From Deltaproteobacteria bacterium (GTDB taxonomy: Bacteria > Desulfobacterota > Syntrophia > Syntrophales > UBA2210): DNA of 49,978 bases. The stretch covers positions 1 to 49,978 of the forward strand of contig JAPLJO010000076.1 in NCBI GenBank assembly GCA_026388515.1, given 5' to 3'. This document shows, one piece after another, positions 1-7,980 of the stretch. Both the position numbers and the translations under genes were made by a program. The notes under the pieces are model-generated. The model saw only the letters and a list, made by a program, of their open reading frames with translations. It ran no database searches and was not told the DNA's origin. The first letter of the stretch is position 1; every line of letters begins with the position of its first letter.

Positions 1-435
1 AAAGAGGCGATGAAACGGGTGAAGCCGCATCTCGTCGAGGGAGATGATATGCACCATGGAGAGTGCGTCATGGGCACGGTTGAAGGCGATATTCATGATC
101 TCGGCAAGAACATCGTGAGCACGCTTCTGGAATGTTCCGGATTTCGTGTTATTGATCTGGGAGTGGATGTGCCGCCGGCTCGGTTTGTCGAAGCAGTCGG
201 GGATTCACGCGCCCGCCTCGTCGGCATGAGCCTCCTCCTGACCACGGCGATAGATTCCATGGGCACTACAATCAAGGCGCTTACCGAAGCGGGGTTTCGC
301 GATCATATCACTATCATGATCGGCGGCGCACCGACGAGCGAACGGTTCAGAAGCGAGATCGGCGCCGACTTTTACGGACGTGACGCCGTCGAGGCACTGG
401 CGATTGCAAGGCGTGTATATAATGATGCGACATAG
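1..435 (+). CDS. Corrinoid (B12-binding) protein, 5' end cut off
   Basis: This is the C-terminal cobalamin-binding half of a methyltransferase corrinoid protein of the MtaC/MtbC type, which carries a methyl group on cobalt between two methyltransferases. The reading frame is open to base 1, so the helical cap domain and true start lie outside the window. Counting from the in-frame ATG at 10, the base-off signature D27-x-H29-x-x-G32 is visible, with H29 the expected lower cobalt ligand. The downstream GMSLLLTT and IGGAP segments are also typical of the Rossmann-like B12 fold. A UroD-family methyltransferase gene starts 9 bases after the stop, so the two form an operon. The methyl donor (methanol, methylamine, methoxy-aromatic or other) cannot be read from this part. 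Confidence 0.9.
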   Translation, partial: KEAMKRVKPHLVEGDDMHHGECVMGTVEGDIHDLGKNIVSTLLECSGFRVIDLGVDVPPARFVEAVGDSRARLVGMSLLLTTAIDSMGTTIKALTEAGFRDHITIMIGGAPTSERFRSEIGADFYGRDAVEALAIARRVYNDAT

Positions 436-444
436 AGGTGGAGT

Positions 445-1560
445 ATGAATTCATCCGAAAGAATCGCCGCCGCCATGGCGCTTGATTGTCCGGACCGGGT
501 TCCCCTGGCGCCCCTTCTCGATCACTGGGCGGCGACATATACGGGAATCACCAACGCAATTCTCATGACCGATCCAGGCAGGCGTTTCGATGCGGTTCTG
601 AAAACCGCGGTGGATTTCAGGTGGGACATGACGTATCTCGCCGATACCGCCAACGCCACCCTCCTGCGCATAGGAGTGCCGGCGCGGCTGAGGATGCCCG
701 GAGTTGACCTTCCGGAGAACAGTATTCATCAATTCGAAGAAACCGGATTCATGAAAGATGAAGATTTCGACATTCTGGAAACAGGCGGTCTCTTCGCGCT
801 GTTTTCATCCCTGATACCCCGGATATACCCGGATATCACCTTGGAGTCTGCATTGCTGGACATCGATCGTGCCGCCGGGGAAATATCGTATCAGGCGGGC
901 AGGCTGCGTGAAGCGGGCATTGAACCGGCGGTAGGTTTTGTCATACCCGGACCGTCGTTCGAGTATTTCTGTTTTGCCCGGTCCATCAACACGGGCCTCA
1001 TGGATATCAGGAGAAGACCCGACAAGTTGAAGGCCGCCGGCAAACGATACTGTGAGGATATTCTGGAAATCGCCGTCGGCACAATCCTGCAGAATGATAT
1101 CAGGCGTGTCTTTATCGGACTGAGCCGCTCTTCGCCGGTCTTTCTGACGGCGCGGCACTTCGAGGACCTTATTCTTCCAGAGCTGGAATTCCTTGTCCAC
1201 GGACTCATCAATGCGGGAATCAACCCTGTGCTCCACTGCGACACCGACTGGACAAAGTTCCTCCATTATTTCCGCAGATTCCCGAAAGGAAAATGCATCC
1301 TCGAGCTCGACAGTTTTACCGATATCTTCAAGGCAAAGGAAATACTGGGGGACTGCATGGCCATCATGGGCGATGTGCCGAGCACACTGCTGGCGAAAGG
1401 AACAAAGGACGAAGTTCTCGAATACTGCAGGATTCTCATTGAAAAAATCGGGGCCGGAGGCGGGTTTATTCTGAGCTCGGGCTGTTCCATCCCGGCGAAC
1501 GCAAGGACGGAGAACATTCAGGCAATGACGGATGCCGTGGAAGAATGGGGACGGTATTGA
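445..1560 (+). CDS. UroD-family corrinoid methyltransferase
   Basis: The 371-residue protein has the uroporphyrinogen-decarboxylase fold used by MtaA/MtbA/CmuA-type methyltransferases, which move methyl groups between a corrinoid protein and a thiol or pterin acceptor. The N-terminal SSERIAAAMALDCPDRVPLAP segment is typical of this family. Candidate zinc ligands are H264-C265 (VLHCDTDW) and C347 (SSGCSIP). The His-Cys pair is adjacent rather than in the His-x-Cys arrangement of MtaA, so the metal site is probable, not certain. It follows the corrinoid protein by 9 bases with an AGGTGG ribosome site before the ATG. A true heme-pathway uroporphyrinogen decarboxylase is unlikely given the neighbour and the Cys-containing motifs. 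The substrate is unknown. Confidence 0.8.
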   Translation: MNSSERIAAAMALDCPDRVPLAPLLDHWAATYTGITNAILMTDPGRRFDAVLKTAVDFRWDMTYLADTANATLLRIGVPARLRMPGVDLPENSIHQFEETGFMKDEDFDILETGGLFALFSSLIPRIYPDITLESALLDIDRAAGEISYQAGRLREAGIEPAVGFVIPGPSFEYFCFARSINTGLMDIRRRPDKLKAAGKRYCEDILEIAVGTILQNDIRRVFIGLSRSSPVFLTARHFEDLILPELEFLVHGLINAGINPVLHCDTDWTKFLHYFRRFPKGKCILELDSFTDIFKAKEILGDCMAIMGDVPSTLLAKGTKDEVLEYCRILIEKIGAGGGFILSSGCSIPANARTENIQAMTDAVEEWGRY

Positions 1561-1619
1561 GGCGCATGAGTGCCTCCCGCAAGAGCGGAGTTATTTCGGG
1601 GAATATGTGAGGTGGTTGC

Positions 1620-2474
1620 GTGAAGAGCGTGAGCTACATCAAAATCAAAGAACTGTCTGAGGCGACGGGCCTGCCTGCCTCCACCATCCGATACTATGTC
1701 CGCGAGGGGCTTCTCCATCCGCCGGTCAAGACCGGAAAGACCATGGCATATTACGACGAGAGCCATGTCAGGAGGCTCGAGCTCATCAAGGAAATACAAA
1801 ACGGCGAAAAACTCCCGCTCCGTTTTCTCAAGCGCACGATCGAAAAGATGGAGCATGAACACATGGATGTTTTATCCGGGCCGGAAAAAACATCCAGCAG
1901 GCGTGATGCAATCATGCGTGCCGCCATATCGCTTTTCCGCGAGAAGGGCTATGAGAACACCAGCATCGGCGATATCGTTGACCTTGCCCGCGCGGGCAGA
2001 GGGACCTTCTACCTGCATTTCAACAACAAGGAAGAGCTCTTCATCGAATGCGCCGACAAGATATTCTTCGCCATGTATGACGACGTGTGGCAGGAAATCA
2101 AGGACGAGAAAAATATGCTGGAGCGCATTAAGAAGCGGGGAAACGCCTTTTACCGTTCCTATCCCCAATGGAAAGACATGATGAATCTTATCAGGGGCGC
2201 CGCCGTGGGGAGGGGCCCTTTTGCGGAAAAGCTTGAGAAGGTCATGCATCAGATTGTCGATCCCATCAGCCGCGACGTCAAGAAAGGAATGGATCAGGGC
2301 ACGTTCAGACCATTCGATAGAAGAATCGTGGCGTTCATGCTTATGGGAATCGCCGAGTACATATCGTACCTGCTTCACGAAGACCCCAGCTTCAATCCCG
2401 ATGATGTGTATGAGACGATGTGGGACATCATTCAACACGGCCTGGGGAGAAGGGGGGCCGGGGGATTGAGTTGA
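1620..2474 (+). CDS. MerR-TetR fusion transcriptional regulator
   Basis: The 284-residue protein carries two DNA-binding domains. Residues about 5-75 are a MerR-type winged helix (IKELSEATGLPASTIRYYVREGLL). Residues about 95-145 are a TetR helix-turn-helix (IMRAAISLFREKGYENTSIGDIVDLARAGRGTFYLHFNNKEELF), followed by an all-helical ligand-binding C-terminal region. The start is GTG at 1620, preceded by GGTGG. It lies 59 bases after the methyltransferase gene in the same direction and may control that operon; this is inference from position. The ligand is not apparent. Two HTH domains in one polypeptide suggest that it reads a composite operator or that the MerR head has become a dimerisation or DNA-specificity module. 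Confidence 0.85.
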   Translation: MKSVSYIKIKELSEATGLPASTIRYYVREGLLHPPVKTGKTMAYYDESHVRRLELIKEIQNGEKLPLRFLKRTIEKMEHEHMDVLSGPEKTSSRRDAIMRAAISLFREKGYENTSIGDIVDLARAGRGTFYLHFNNKEELFIECADKIFFAMYDDVWQEIKDEKNMLERIKKRGNAFYRSYPQWKDMMNLIRGAAVGRGPFAEKLEKVMHQIVDPISRDVKKGMDQGTFRPFDRRIVAFMLMGIAEYISYLLHEDPSFNPDDVYETMWDIIQHGLGRRGAGGLS

Positions 2475-2500
2475 AAGAATGGTATCGATCATGATATGGT
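2471..2500 (+). promoter_or_regulatory. Candidate promoter of the AbrB/PIN toxin-antitoxin operon
   Basis: TTGAAA at 2471-2476 overlaps the stop codon of the regulator gene. TATGGT at 2495-2500 lies 18 bases later. The stretch between and after them carries broken TATC/GATA symmetry (2483-2497), where an autoregulatory antitoxin could bind. This is a weak match and rests on position. Confidence 0.3.
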
Positions 2501-2530
2501 AATACAAAATTTTATCGATGGAGATTGGGT

Positions 2531-2737
2531 ATGCAATCAGTAACCGTATCACCGAAATATCAAATCGTAATACCAAAAACAATAAGGGAGGCATTGAATG
2601 TGCGTCCGGGCCAGAAAATGCAGGTTATAGAATGTGCCGGGCGCATCGAGCTTATACTGGAACGGGATATCAAAGAACTCCGTGGCTTCCTCAAGGGCAT
2701 CAATACGGCATTCAAACGAGAAACGGATAGGGTATGA
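2531..2737 (+). CDS. AbrB/MazE-type antitoxin
   Basis: This 68-residue protein has the swapped-hairpin AbrB fold: SVTVSPKYQIVIPKTIREALNVRPGQKMQVIE, then a short toxin-binding tail. It should bind DNA as a dimer, repress its own operon and neutralise the PIN-domain toxin encoded next. The ATG at 2531 is chosen over the TTG at 2525 because GGAG at 2520-2523 lies 7 bases upstream of it. Its TGA overlaps the ATG of the toxin gene (ATGA at 2734-2737), the usual coupled arrangement of VapBC operons. Confidence 0.88.
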   Translation: MQSVTVSPKYQIVIPKTIREALNVRPGQKMQVIECAGRIELILERDIKELRGFLKGINTAFKRETDRV

Positions 2738-3108
2738 ATATTGTAGATTCATCCGGTTGGCTCGCATACTTCGCCGATGAACCGAATGCAAAGCATTTTC
2801 TCGCTCCCTTGACTGATTCGGCTTCACTTATTGTTCCAACGGTAATTATCTATGAGGTCTTCAAGGTCGTACTCCGGGAATCCGGCGAGAATGACGCGTT
2901 ACAGGCGCTTGCCGCTATGCAAAAAGGAACTGTTGTTGCTTTAACTGCCTCACTGGCGCTTGCCGCTTCAAAGCTGAACATTGAGCATGCACTTCCAATG
3001 GCGGACAGCATCATTCTCGCCACAGCACAAGAATTCAACGCCGCCCTCTGGACTCAGGACTTAGATCTCAAAAAAATGAACAATGTGAAGTATTTCCCGA
3101 AGAAATAA
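2734..3108 (+). CDS. PIN-domain ribonuclease toxin (VapC-like)
   Basis: The 124-residue protein is a full-length PIN domain, the Mg-dependent RNase fold of VapC toxins. The acidic active-site residues are in place: D5 (NIVDSSGW), E41 (IIYEVFKV), D91 (MADSIILA) and D109 (TQDLDL). It overlaps the antitoxin stop by 4 bases, which couples their translation. VapC toxins usually cut tRNA or the sarcin-ricin loop; the target here cannot be predicted. All catalytic acids are present, so it is likely to be an active module rather than a remnant. Confidence 0.9.
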   Translation: MNIVDSSGWLAYFADEPNAKHFLAPLTDSASLIVPTVIIYEVFKVVLRESGENDALQALAAMQKGTVVALTASLALAASKLNIEHALPMADSIILATAQEFNAALWTQDLDLKKMNNVKYFPKK

Positions 3109-3156
3109 TGGAATGGTTTGAGGTGCTTTCCTAATCCCATCCCCTCTAATCCCCGA

Positions 3157-3188
3157 TTGACACCTGCACACTTTTCGGGCATTACTAT
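3157..3188 (+). promoter_or_regulatory. Weak promoter candidate before cydAB
   Basis: A perfect TTGACA (3157-3162) lies upstream of cydA. The best -10-like hexamer, TACTAT (3183-3188), is 20 bases away, which is longer than optimal, so an activator may be needed. A CGGG...CCCG inverted repeat spans 3176-3193. Confidence 0.3.
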
Positions 3189-3237
3189 ACCCGCTGGTGT
3201 TTTTGGTATTTGAATTCCCTTCACCGGAGGGATGCCC

Positions 3238-4575
3238 ATGGATGCCCTGCTGCTTTCGAGGCTTCAGTTCGCTGTCACCACGTTCTTTCATTTTCTCTTT
3301 GTACCGCTCACACTCGGCCTATCTGTCCTGATTGCTTGGATGGAGACGCGGTACGTAAGGACCGGCGACGACGAGTATCTCCGGATGACGAAATTCTGGG
3401 GGAAGCTCTTCATAATAAACTTCGTCATAGGCGTCGTCACGGGCATCACACTTGAGTTTCAATTCGGCACCAACTGGGCGCGTTATTCCCGCTACGTGGG
3501 GGATATATTCGGACCGCTTCTCGCCATCGAGGCGACGGCGGCCTTCTTCCTCGAATCGGTCTTCATCGCCGTGTGGATATTCGGCTGGAAGCGTCTCTCG
3601 CCGAAGGCGCACGCCGCCGTGATGTGGCTGGTCGCCTTCGCCTCCACGCTCTCCGCCTTCTGGATACTCGTCGCCAATTCGTGGATGCAGCACCCCGTCG
3701 GTTACGTCATACAGAACGGGCGGGCCGAACTGACCGACTTTGCGGCGGTCGTCTTCCAGAGTTATTCAATACTCACCTTTCTTCACACCACTGCGGCGGC
3801 CTATGTCCTTTCAGGGTTCTTTGTCATGGGGGTAAGTGCATGGCACCTCCTTCGAAAGACCCATGTGTCTCTCTTTGCGCGGTCCTTCAGGACAGGACTC
3901 ATCTTTGCCCTTTTCTTCACACTTTTCGTCGTTGCCGAGGGGCATCTGCACGGCGCCGACCTTGCCGAAAAACAGCCGGCAAAGCTCGCCGCCCTGGAGT
4001 CACTCTGGGAGACACAGGCCTATGCACCGTTCTCCCTAGTCACGGTTCCCCGTCCCGATAATGAGGGCAACCTTATCGAAGTCGGAAAAATTCCCGGTGT
4101 GATGAGCCTTCTCGCCTACCATCGTACCGATGCCGTGGTGACGGGGCTCAACGACATTCCCAAAGAGCTTCGGCCGCCGGTGCTGCCGGTCTTTCTCTCC
4201 TTCAGGTTCATGGTGATGATGGGCGGCCTTTTCATCCTTCTCACGCTCTGGGGGTTCCTTATACGAAAGAACATCGAGGAGAACAGGCTTTACCTCCGAA
4301 TCATGCTGCTCGCCGTGCCGCTTCCCTATCTCGTCTGTCTCGCGGGCTGGACCGTAACCGAAATGGGGCGGCAGCCCTGGATTGTCTATAATATTATGAA
4401 GACCTCAGATGCCGTGTCCGCGGTGCCCGCTTCTTTCGTGGCATCGTCGCTCGCGGCCTTTATCGTGGTGTATACACTTCTCGGCCTGGGCGCCTTCACG
4501 ATGATGGCACGTATCATCCTGAAAGGTCCCGCGCCGCCGCAACGGCCTGGAAAGGGGGTTTCCGGACATGCTTGA
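3238..4575 (+). CDS. cydA: Cytochrome bd quinol oxidase subunit I
   Basis: CydA carries hemes b558, b595 and d and oxidises quinol at the inner membrane, reducing oxygen to water. At 445 residues it has the short Q-loop form. The ligands are present: H18 (FFHFLF), H183 (FLHTTAAAY) and M376 (TEMGRQPW), matching H19, H186 and M393 of E. coli; GRQPW at 377-381 is a family signature. The ATG at 3238 is preferred to the one at 3232 because GGAGG at 3226-3230 is 7 bases from it and abuts the other. cydB overlaps its end by 8 bases. In an otherwise anaerobic gene setting the enzyme probably scavenges oxygen. Confidence 0.96.
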   Translation: MDALLLSRLQFAVTTFFHFLFVPLTLGLSVLIAWMETRYVRTGDDEYLRMTKFWGKLFIINFVIGVVTGITLEFQFGTNWARYSRYVGDIFGPLLAIEATAAFFLESVFIAVWIFGWKRLSPKAHAAVMWLVAFASTLSAFWILVANSWMQHPVGYVIQNGRAELTDFAAVVFQSYSILTFLHTTAAAYVLSGFFVMGVSAWHLLRKTHVSLFARSFRTGLIFALFFTLFVVAEGHLHGADLAEKQPAKLAALESLWETQAYAPFSLVTVPRPDNEGNLIEVGKIPGVMSLLAYHRTDAVVTGLNDIPKELRPPVLPVFLSFRFMVMMGGLFILLTLWGFLIRKNIEENRLYLRIMLLAVPLPYLVCLAGWTVTEMGRQPWIVYNIMKTSDAVSAVPASFVASSLAAFIVVYTLLGLGAFTMMARIILKGPAPPQRPGKGVSGHA

Positions 4576-5587
4576 GCTTGCCTGGTTTGCACTGTGGGGC
4601 ATCCTCTGGGCCGTGTATTTCGCACTCGATGGTTTTGACCTGGGGCTGGGAATGCTGATTCCCTTCCTCGCCCGGGACGAGAAGGAGAAACGGGTGGTAT
4701 ACCGCGCCATGGGACCCTTCTGGGACGGAAACGAAGTGTGGCTCATCGCCGCAGGAGGTGTGACCTTCGCCGCATTTCCCGCCGCCTATGCGACGCTTTT
4801 TTCAGCCCTCTACGCACCCCTCATGTTCGTACTCTTCGCCCTCATCCTGCGGGCTGTCTCCATCGAGTTCCGGGAACAGCTTCCGCATGTTGCCTGGAAA
4901 TCTTTCTGGGACGCCTGTCTTGTGGTGAGCAGCCTGACGGCCTCTTTTCTTTTCGGGGTGATCTTCGCCAATCTCTTTGCGGGAATTCCCATCGATAAGG
5001 AAGGCGTGTTCCGGGATACGGTCCTCGCACTTTTCAATCCTTATGGTCTTGCCGGCGGCGTCTTCTTTACGGTCATGTTTCTTGTCCACGGGATGCTCTG
5101 GCTCATCATCAAGTCGGAAGGAGGATTTCGAAGCCGTGTATCCGGCGCGGTATTCCGGATGTGGGGCGCCCTTTTCGTCGCAGCCCTCACATTCGTCGCC
5201 ATGTCGGCGCGTGTGACGGATCTTTTTGATAATTACCTGCAAAGGCCGGCGCTTTTTCTTCTCCCCGCTGCGGCCGTGGGCGCCCTCGCCGCCATTCCCT
5301 TCTTCGTCCGCACCGGGTCCTGGTGGAAGGCATGGTTCTCATCGTTCGCATTCATTGCGGGAATCACATTCTTCGGCGTGGCGGGCATGTATCCGAACCT
5401 GATTTATTCGAGCATCAATACGGCATACAGCATCACGGTATCGGGCGCCGCCTCGAGCCCGCTGGCGCTGAAAATCATGCTCGTCGTTGCACTTGTGTTC
5501 GTACCCCTCGTTATATACTACCAGGCATGGGTGTACTGGCTCTTCAGGGATGCCATTGATGATGAAGATGCGGTGGGTCACTATTAG
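4568..5587 (+). CDS. cydB: Cytochrome bd quinol oxidase subunit II
   Basis: CydB is the membrane partner that stabilises the heme-bearing CydA. The 339-residue, strongly hydrophobic protein has the family N-terminus ALDGFDLGLGML (around residues 18-29) and the PFWDGNEVWLIAAGG motif near residue 50. About eight membrane segments are visible. The gene overlaps cydA by 8 bases and follows a GGAAAGGGGG-like ribosome site inside it. No cydX-like small ORF or cydDC exporter was recognised nearby. Confidence 0.95.
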   Translation: MLELAWFALWGILWAVYFALDGFDLGLGMLIPFLARDEKEKRVVYRAMGPFWDGNEVWLIAAGGVTFAAFPAAYATLFSALYAPLMFVLFALILRAVSIEFREQLPHVAWKSFWDACLVVSSLTASFLFGVIFANLFAGIPIDKEGVFRDTVLALFNPYGLAGGVFFTVMFLVHGMLWLIIKSEGGFRSRVSGAVFRMWGALFVAALTFVAMSARVTDLFDNYLQRPALFLLPAAAVGALAAIPFFVRTGSWWKAWFSSFAFIAGITFFGVAGMYPNLIYSSINTAYSITVSGAASSPLALKIMLVVALVFVPLVIYYQAWVYWLFRDAIDDEDAVGHY

Positions 5588-5629
5588 ATTCAATGGCATT
5601 ATCGTGAGAGCACATCAGGGAGGAATCAC

Positions 5630-6670
5630 GTGGAAATAATCGATTTGAGAAGCGACACCGTCACGCTTCCCTCGCAGGCCATGAGGGATGCCATCCACCG
5701 CGCCGAACTGGGGGATGATGTTTTCGGCGAGGATCCCATAACGAACCGCCTCCAGGAAACGGCGGCGCAGAAGGTGGGCAAGGAAGCGGCACTGCTGGTT
5801 GCGAGCGGTACCATGGCGAACCTCACCTGTCTTCTCACCCACTGCCGCCGTGGCGACGAAGTAATCCTGGGGAGTGAGTCGCACGTCTTTTATTACGAAG
5901 CGGGCGGCATGTCGGCGCTCGGCGGCATCTTTCCGCAGACCGTTCCCAACCAGCCTGACGGTACCCTGCGCATCGAGGATATCGAAGGCGCGATACGAAG
6001 CGATAACGTCCACTACCCCCGGACACGTCTCATCTCTCTCGAAAACACCCACAACCGCTGCAGCGGTATGCCGCTCTCCGTGGGGTACACGGCGTCCGTC
6101 GTTGACCTCGCGCATCGTCACGGACTCAGGGTGCACCTTGACGGCGCACGCGTCTTCAATGCAGCCGCCGCCCTCGGAGTGCCTGTCACCGATCTCACGC
6201 GCGGAGTGGATTCAGTAAGTTTCTGTCTTTCAAAGGGCCTCTCGGCGCCCATCGGGTCACTTATCTGCGCCAGTCGTGAATTTATCGATGAAGCGCGGCG
6301 CGTCAGGAAAATGCTGGGAGGCGGCATGCGCCAGACGGGCGTCATTGCCGCGGCGGGGATCGTGGCGCTTGATGAAATGTTGGAGCGTCTGTCCGAGGAC
6401 CACGCCAATGCCCGTATGCTTGCCGAAGGGATCGCGGGCATTGCCGGACTTGCTGTTGACCTTGACTATGTGAAGACCAACATTGTTTTATTTGCGCTCT
6501 GTGATACTAGAATTTCCGAGACCCGCTTCCTCGCGGAGCTTGAGAAGAAGGGTGTAAAGCTTATGAGCCGCGGGAACTCGCTCTTCCGCGCCGTCACACA
6601 TTATGGGATTACGAAGAAAGATATCGAACGGGCACTGGCTGTAATGCGAAAAATTATGGGGGGTAAATAA
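5630..6670 (+). CDS. ltaE: Low-specificity L-threonine aldolase
   Basis: The protein is a 346-residue PLP enzyme of the aspartate-aminotransferase fold that splits L-threonine or L-allo-threonine into glycine and acetaldehyde. The N-terminus IDLRSDTVTLPSQAMRDA is diagnostic. The PLP lysine is K202 in SFCLSKGLSAPIGS, close to K197 of E. coli LtaE, and HLDGARVFNAA supplies the PLP-nitrogen aspartate. The GTG start is supported by GGGAGG 9 bases upstream. It lies 42 bases after cydB, but a functional link is not evident. Confidence 0.93.
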   Translation: MEIIDLRSDTVTLPSQAMRDAIHRAELGDDVFGEDPITNRLQETAAQKVGKEAALLVASGTMANLTCLLTHCRRGDEVILGSESHVFYYEAGGMSALGGIFPQTVPNQPDGTLRIEDIEGAIRSDNVHYPRTRLISLENTHNRCSGMPLSVGYTASVVDLAHRHGLRVHLDGARVFNAAAALGVPVTDLTRGVDSVSFCLSKGLSAPIGSLICASREFIDEARRVRKMLGGGMRQTGVIAAAGIVALDEMLERLSEDHANARMLAEGIAGIAGLAVDLDYVKTNIVLFALCDTRISETRFLAELEKKGVKLMSRGNSLFRAVTHYGITKKDIERALAVMRKIMGGK

Positions 6671-6732
6671 TAGGGAGATATGATGGTAAATCAGACCGGG
6701 AGCGGATTTTTAACCCCCGGGGAGGCTGGAGA

Positions 6733-6759
6733 ATGAACTTGACACAAGGTATCAATTGA
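6733..6759 (+). other. Possible 8-codon leader cistron before the toxin gene
   Basis: ATG at 6733 has an ideal ribosome site, GGAGG at 6721-6725 with 7-base spacing. It opens a frame of only eight codons (MNLTQGIN), with TGA at 6757-6759. That stop overlaps a TTG (6756-6758) that is in frame with the downstream toxin. This could be a translational-coupling leader, or the original start of the toxin gene separated from it by a frameshift. It is very short and may be chance. Confidence 0.3.
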
Positions 6760-6767
6760 TACTATAT
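6739..6767 (+). promoter_or_regulatory. Promoter candidate with palindromic operator
   Basis: TTGACA (6739-6744) and CTATAT (6762-6767) are 17 bases apart. Between them is a perfect 14-base palindrome, GTATCAATTGATAC (6749-6762), placed where a dimeric HTH protein would block polymerase. The downstream antitoxin has an MqsA-type HTH, and MqsA-family antitoxins repress their own operons through palindromes. One difficulty is that this promoter would start transcription at or just after the toxin ATG (6768), so either the mRNA is leaderless or the true promoter lies upstream. Confidence 0.5.
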
Positions 6768-7130
6768 ATGAAACGACCGACACATAAAGAGCTTGACAGC
6801 AAAATAAAACAGGCCCTCGTCGCGGTAAGACTTGGCAGGGTTGTTCTTGTTGAGCCGGAGCCTATCATCATCGATGCATTTGAACTTGGATATGAGATGG
6901 GAGATCTCCAAATAATTCTCACAGAGATGTTGCAGACGATACGACCGGACGATTATGCGGGAACATTACCTCCCCAGAAATCGTACGAAGATAAGATTTG
7001 GGGAGCCGAGCTCTTTGCGTTTCGTTTTTTCTGTAGTCGGTTTGGATGCGAGGTGTATGTCAAATTCGCGCTCAAGGATGAAGATTTAATGCTTGTATCG
7101 CTCCACAAGCACCGTATGAAACAGGAGTAG
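6768..7130 (+). CDS. MqsR-like ribonuclease toxin
   Basis: The 120-residue protein aligns by eye with the MqsR fold. It starts KRPTHKELDSKIKQALVAVRLGRV (MqsR: RTPHTRLSQVKKLVNAGQV), continues with ELGYEMGDLQIILTEML and a YAGTLPPQ region, and ends in the strand pair CEVYVKFALKDEDLMLVSLHKH (MqsR: VYLKITVIHDVLIVSFKEK). MqsR cuts mRNA independently of the ribosome, mainly at GCU/GCA. The closing basic-aromatic residues differ here (SLHKHR). The ATG at 6768 has no good ribosome site; the in-frame TTG at 6756 has AAGG 6 bases upstream and overlaps the stop of a short leader frame, so the start is open. The gene ends 5 bases before the antitoxin gene. Confidence 0.68.
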   Translation: MKRPTHKELDSKIKQALVAVRLGRVVLVEPEPIIIDAFELGYEMGDLQIILTEMLQTIRPDDYAGTLPPQKSYEDKIWGAELFAFRFFCSRFGCEVYVKFALKDEDLMLVSLHKHRMKQE

Positions 7131-7135
7131 TTATA

Positions 7136-7957
7136 ATGAGTGAAAAAAAGCATATGCTTTGCCCGAAAGATAACCACTATATGAAGTTGGCGCACAGGGC
7201 TAAGAAAGTCAGGTTTCGGGATACTTTGATTGAATATAATGCTGAGCGCTATCGGTGCCCGGATTGCGGTACTGAAACGGCTACTATCCCGCAGGCAGCT
7301 CAGATTCAGAAGAGCATTTCCGATTCGTATCGAGAGAAGACAGGGCTTCTTACAGGAAAGGACATTGTACGAAAAAGAAAAGAGTTGAAACTTTCACAGC
7401 AGGATCTTGCGCACCGCATACCGGTGGGAATTGCCAGCATCAAGCGATGGGAGGGTACGGCAATTCAAACAAAATCGATGGACCAACTCCTGCGTAATGC
7501 CTTGCAGGGGAAGGTATGCGGTGATCCCTATACCGGGAACAGGGAGTTTTCAACAGGCAGAATCAAGGTGCTTCTGAGTCATTTTGAATTCCAGTTGAAC
7601 AGGAAGATTCTGAAAAAAGGCGACAGGCTGCTCTATGCTGCCAAGTATGCATGGTATGCCGACATGCTGGCATTCAGAGAGAGGGGGGAGGGCATCACCG
7701 GCGCAACCTATGCGGCGCTTCCCAATGGTCCGCAAATTAACAACTATAAGGATTTAATCGACGACATTATCAATGCAGATATTTCCGCCATTACACCGTT
7801 GACCAATGAAGAAAAAAGATTCGTAGAACGTGTGGCCCGGACATTTCCCCGTGACAATGATGTATATAAAGCAGTGCACAATGAGCCGGTATGGAAAGAA
7901 AAAATGACCGGTGCCCTTATCCCCTATACCGACGCGGAAAGACTGACAAAAATTTAA
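7136..7957 (+). CDS. MqsA-type zinc/HTH antitoxin fused to Panacea domain
   Basis: The 273-residue protein has three parts. Residues 1-65 resemble the MqsA zinc domain, with C9 and C41-x-x-C44 but no clear second cysteine near C9. Residues about 72-128 are an XRE-type HTH (GKDIVRKRKELKLSQQDLAHRIPVGIASIKRWE). Residues about 140-250 are a Panacea (DUF4065) domain, seen in KVLLSHFEFQLN, LLYAAKYAWYADMLAF, ITGATYAALPNGP and the closing helices. Panacea domains are known antitoxin modules that neutralise diverse toxins. The gene lies 5 bases after an MqsR-like toxin gene. The HTH is expected to repress the operon through the palindrome at 6749-6762. Stand-alone MqsA is about 130 residues, so the C-terminal half is the added part. 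Confidence 0.82.
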   Translation: MSEKKHMLCPKDNHYMKLAHRAKKVRFRDTLIEYNAERYRCPDCGTETATIPQAAQIQKSISDSYREKTGLLTGKDIVRKRKELKLSQQDLAHRIPVGIASIKRWEGTAIQTKSMDQLLRNALQGKVCGDPYTGNREFSTGRIKVLLSHFEFQLNRKILKKGDRLLYAAKYAWYADMLAFRERGEGITGATYAALPNGPQINNYKDLIDDIINADISAITPLTNEEKRFVERVARTFPRDNDVYKAVHNEPVWKEKMTGALIPYTDAERLTKI

Positions 7958-7980
7958 CAAAAAGTAAGCAGGTTAATACT

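Noticed and set aside
10-60. ATG at base 10 as the true start of the corrinoid protein
   Set aside because: The frame is open to base 1 and the conserved helical cap domain is missing, so the gene must begin upstream of the window.
445-1560. Heme-pathway uroporphyrinogen decarboxylase (hemE)
   Set aside because: The gene is next to a corrinoid protein, carries metal-ligand-like Cys/His residues and does not show the hemE N-terminal substrate motif.
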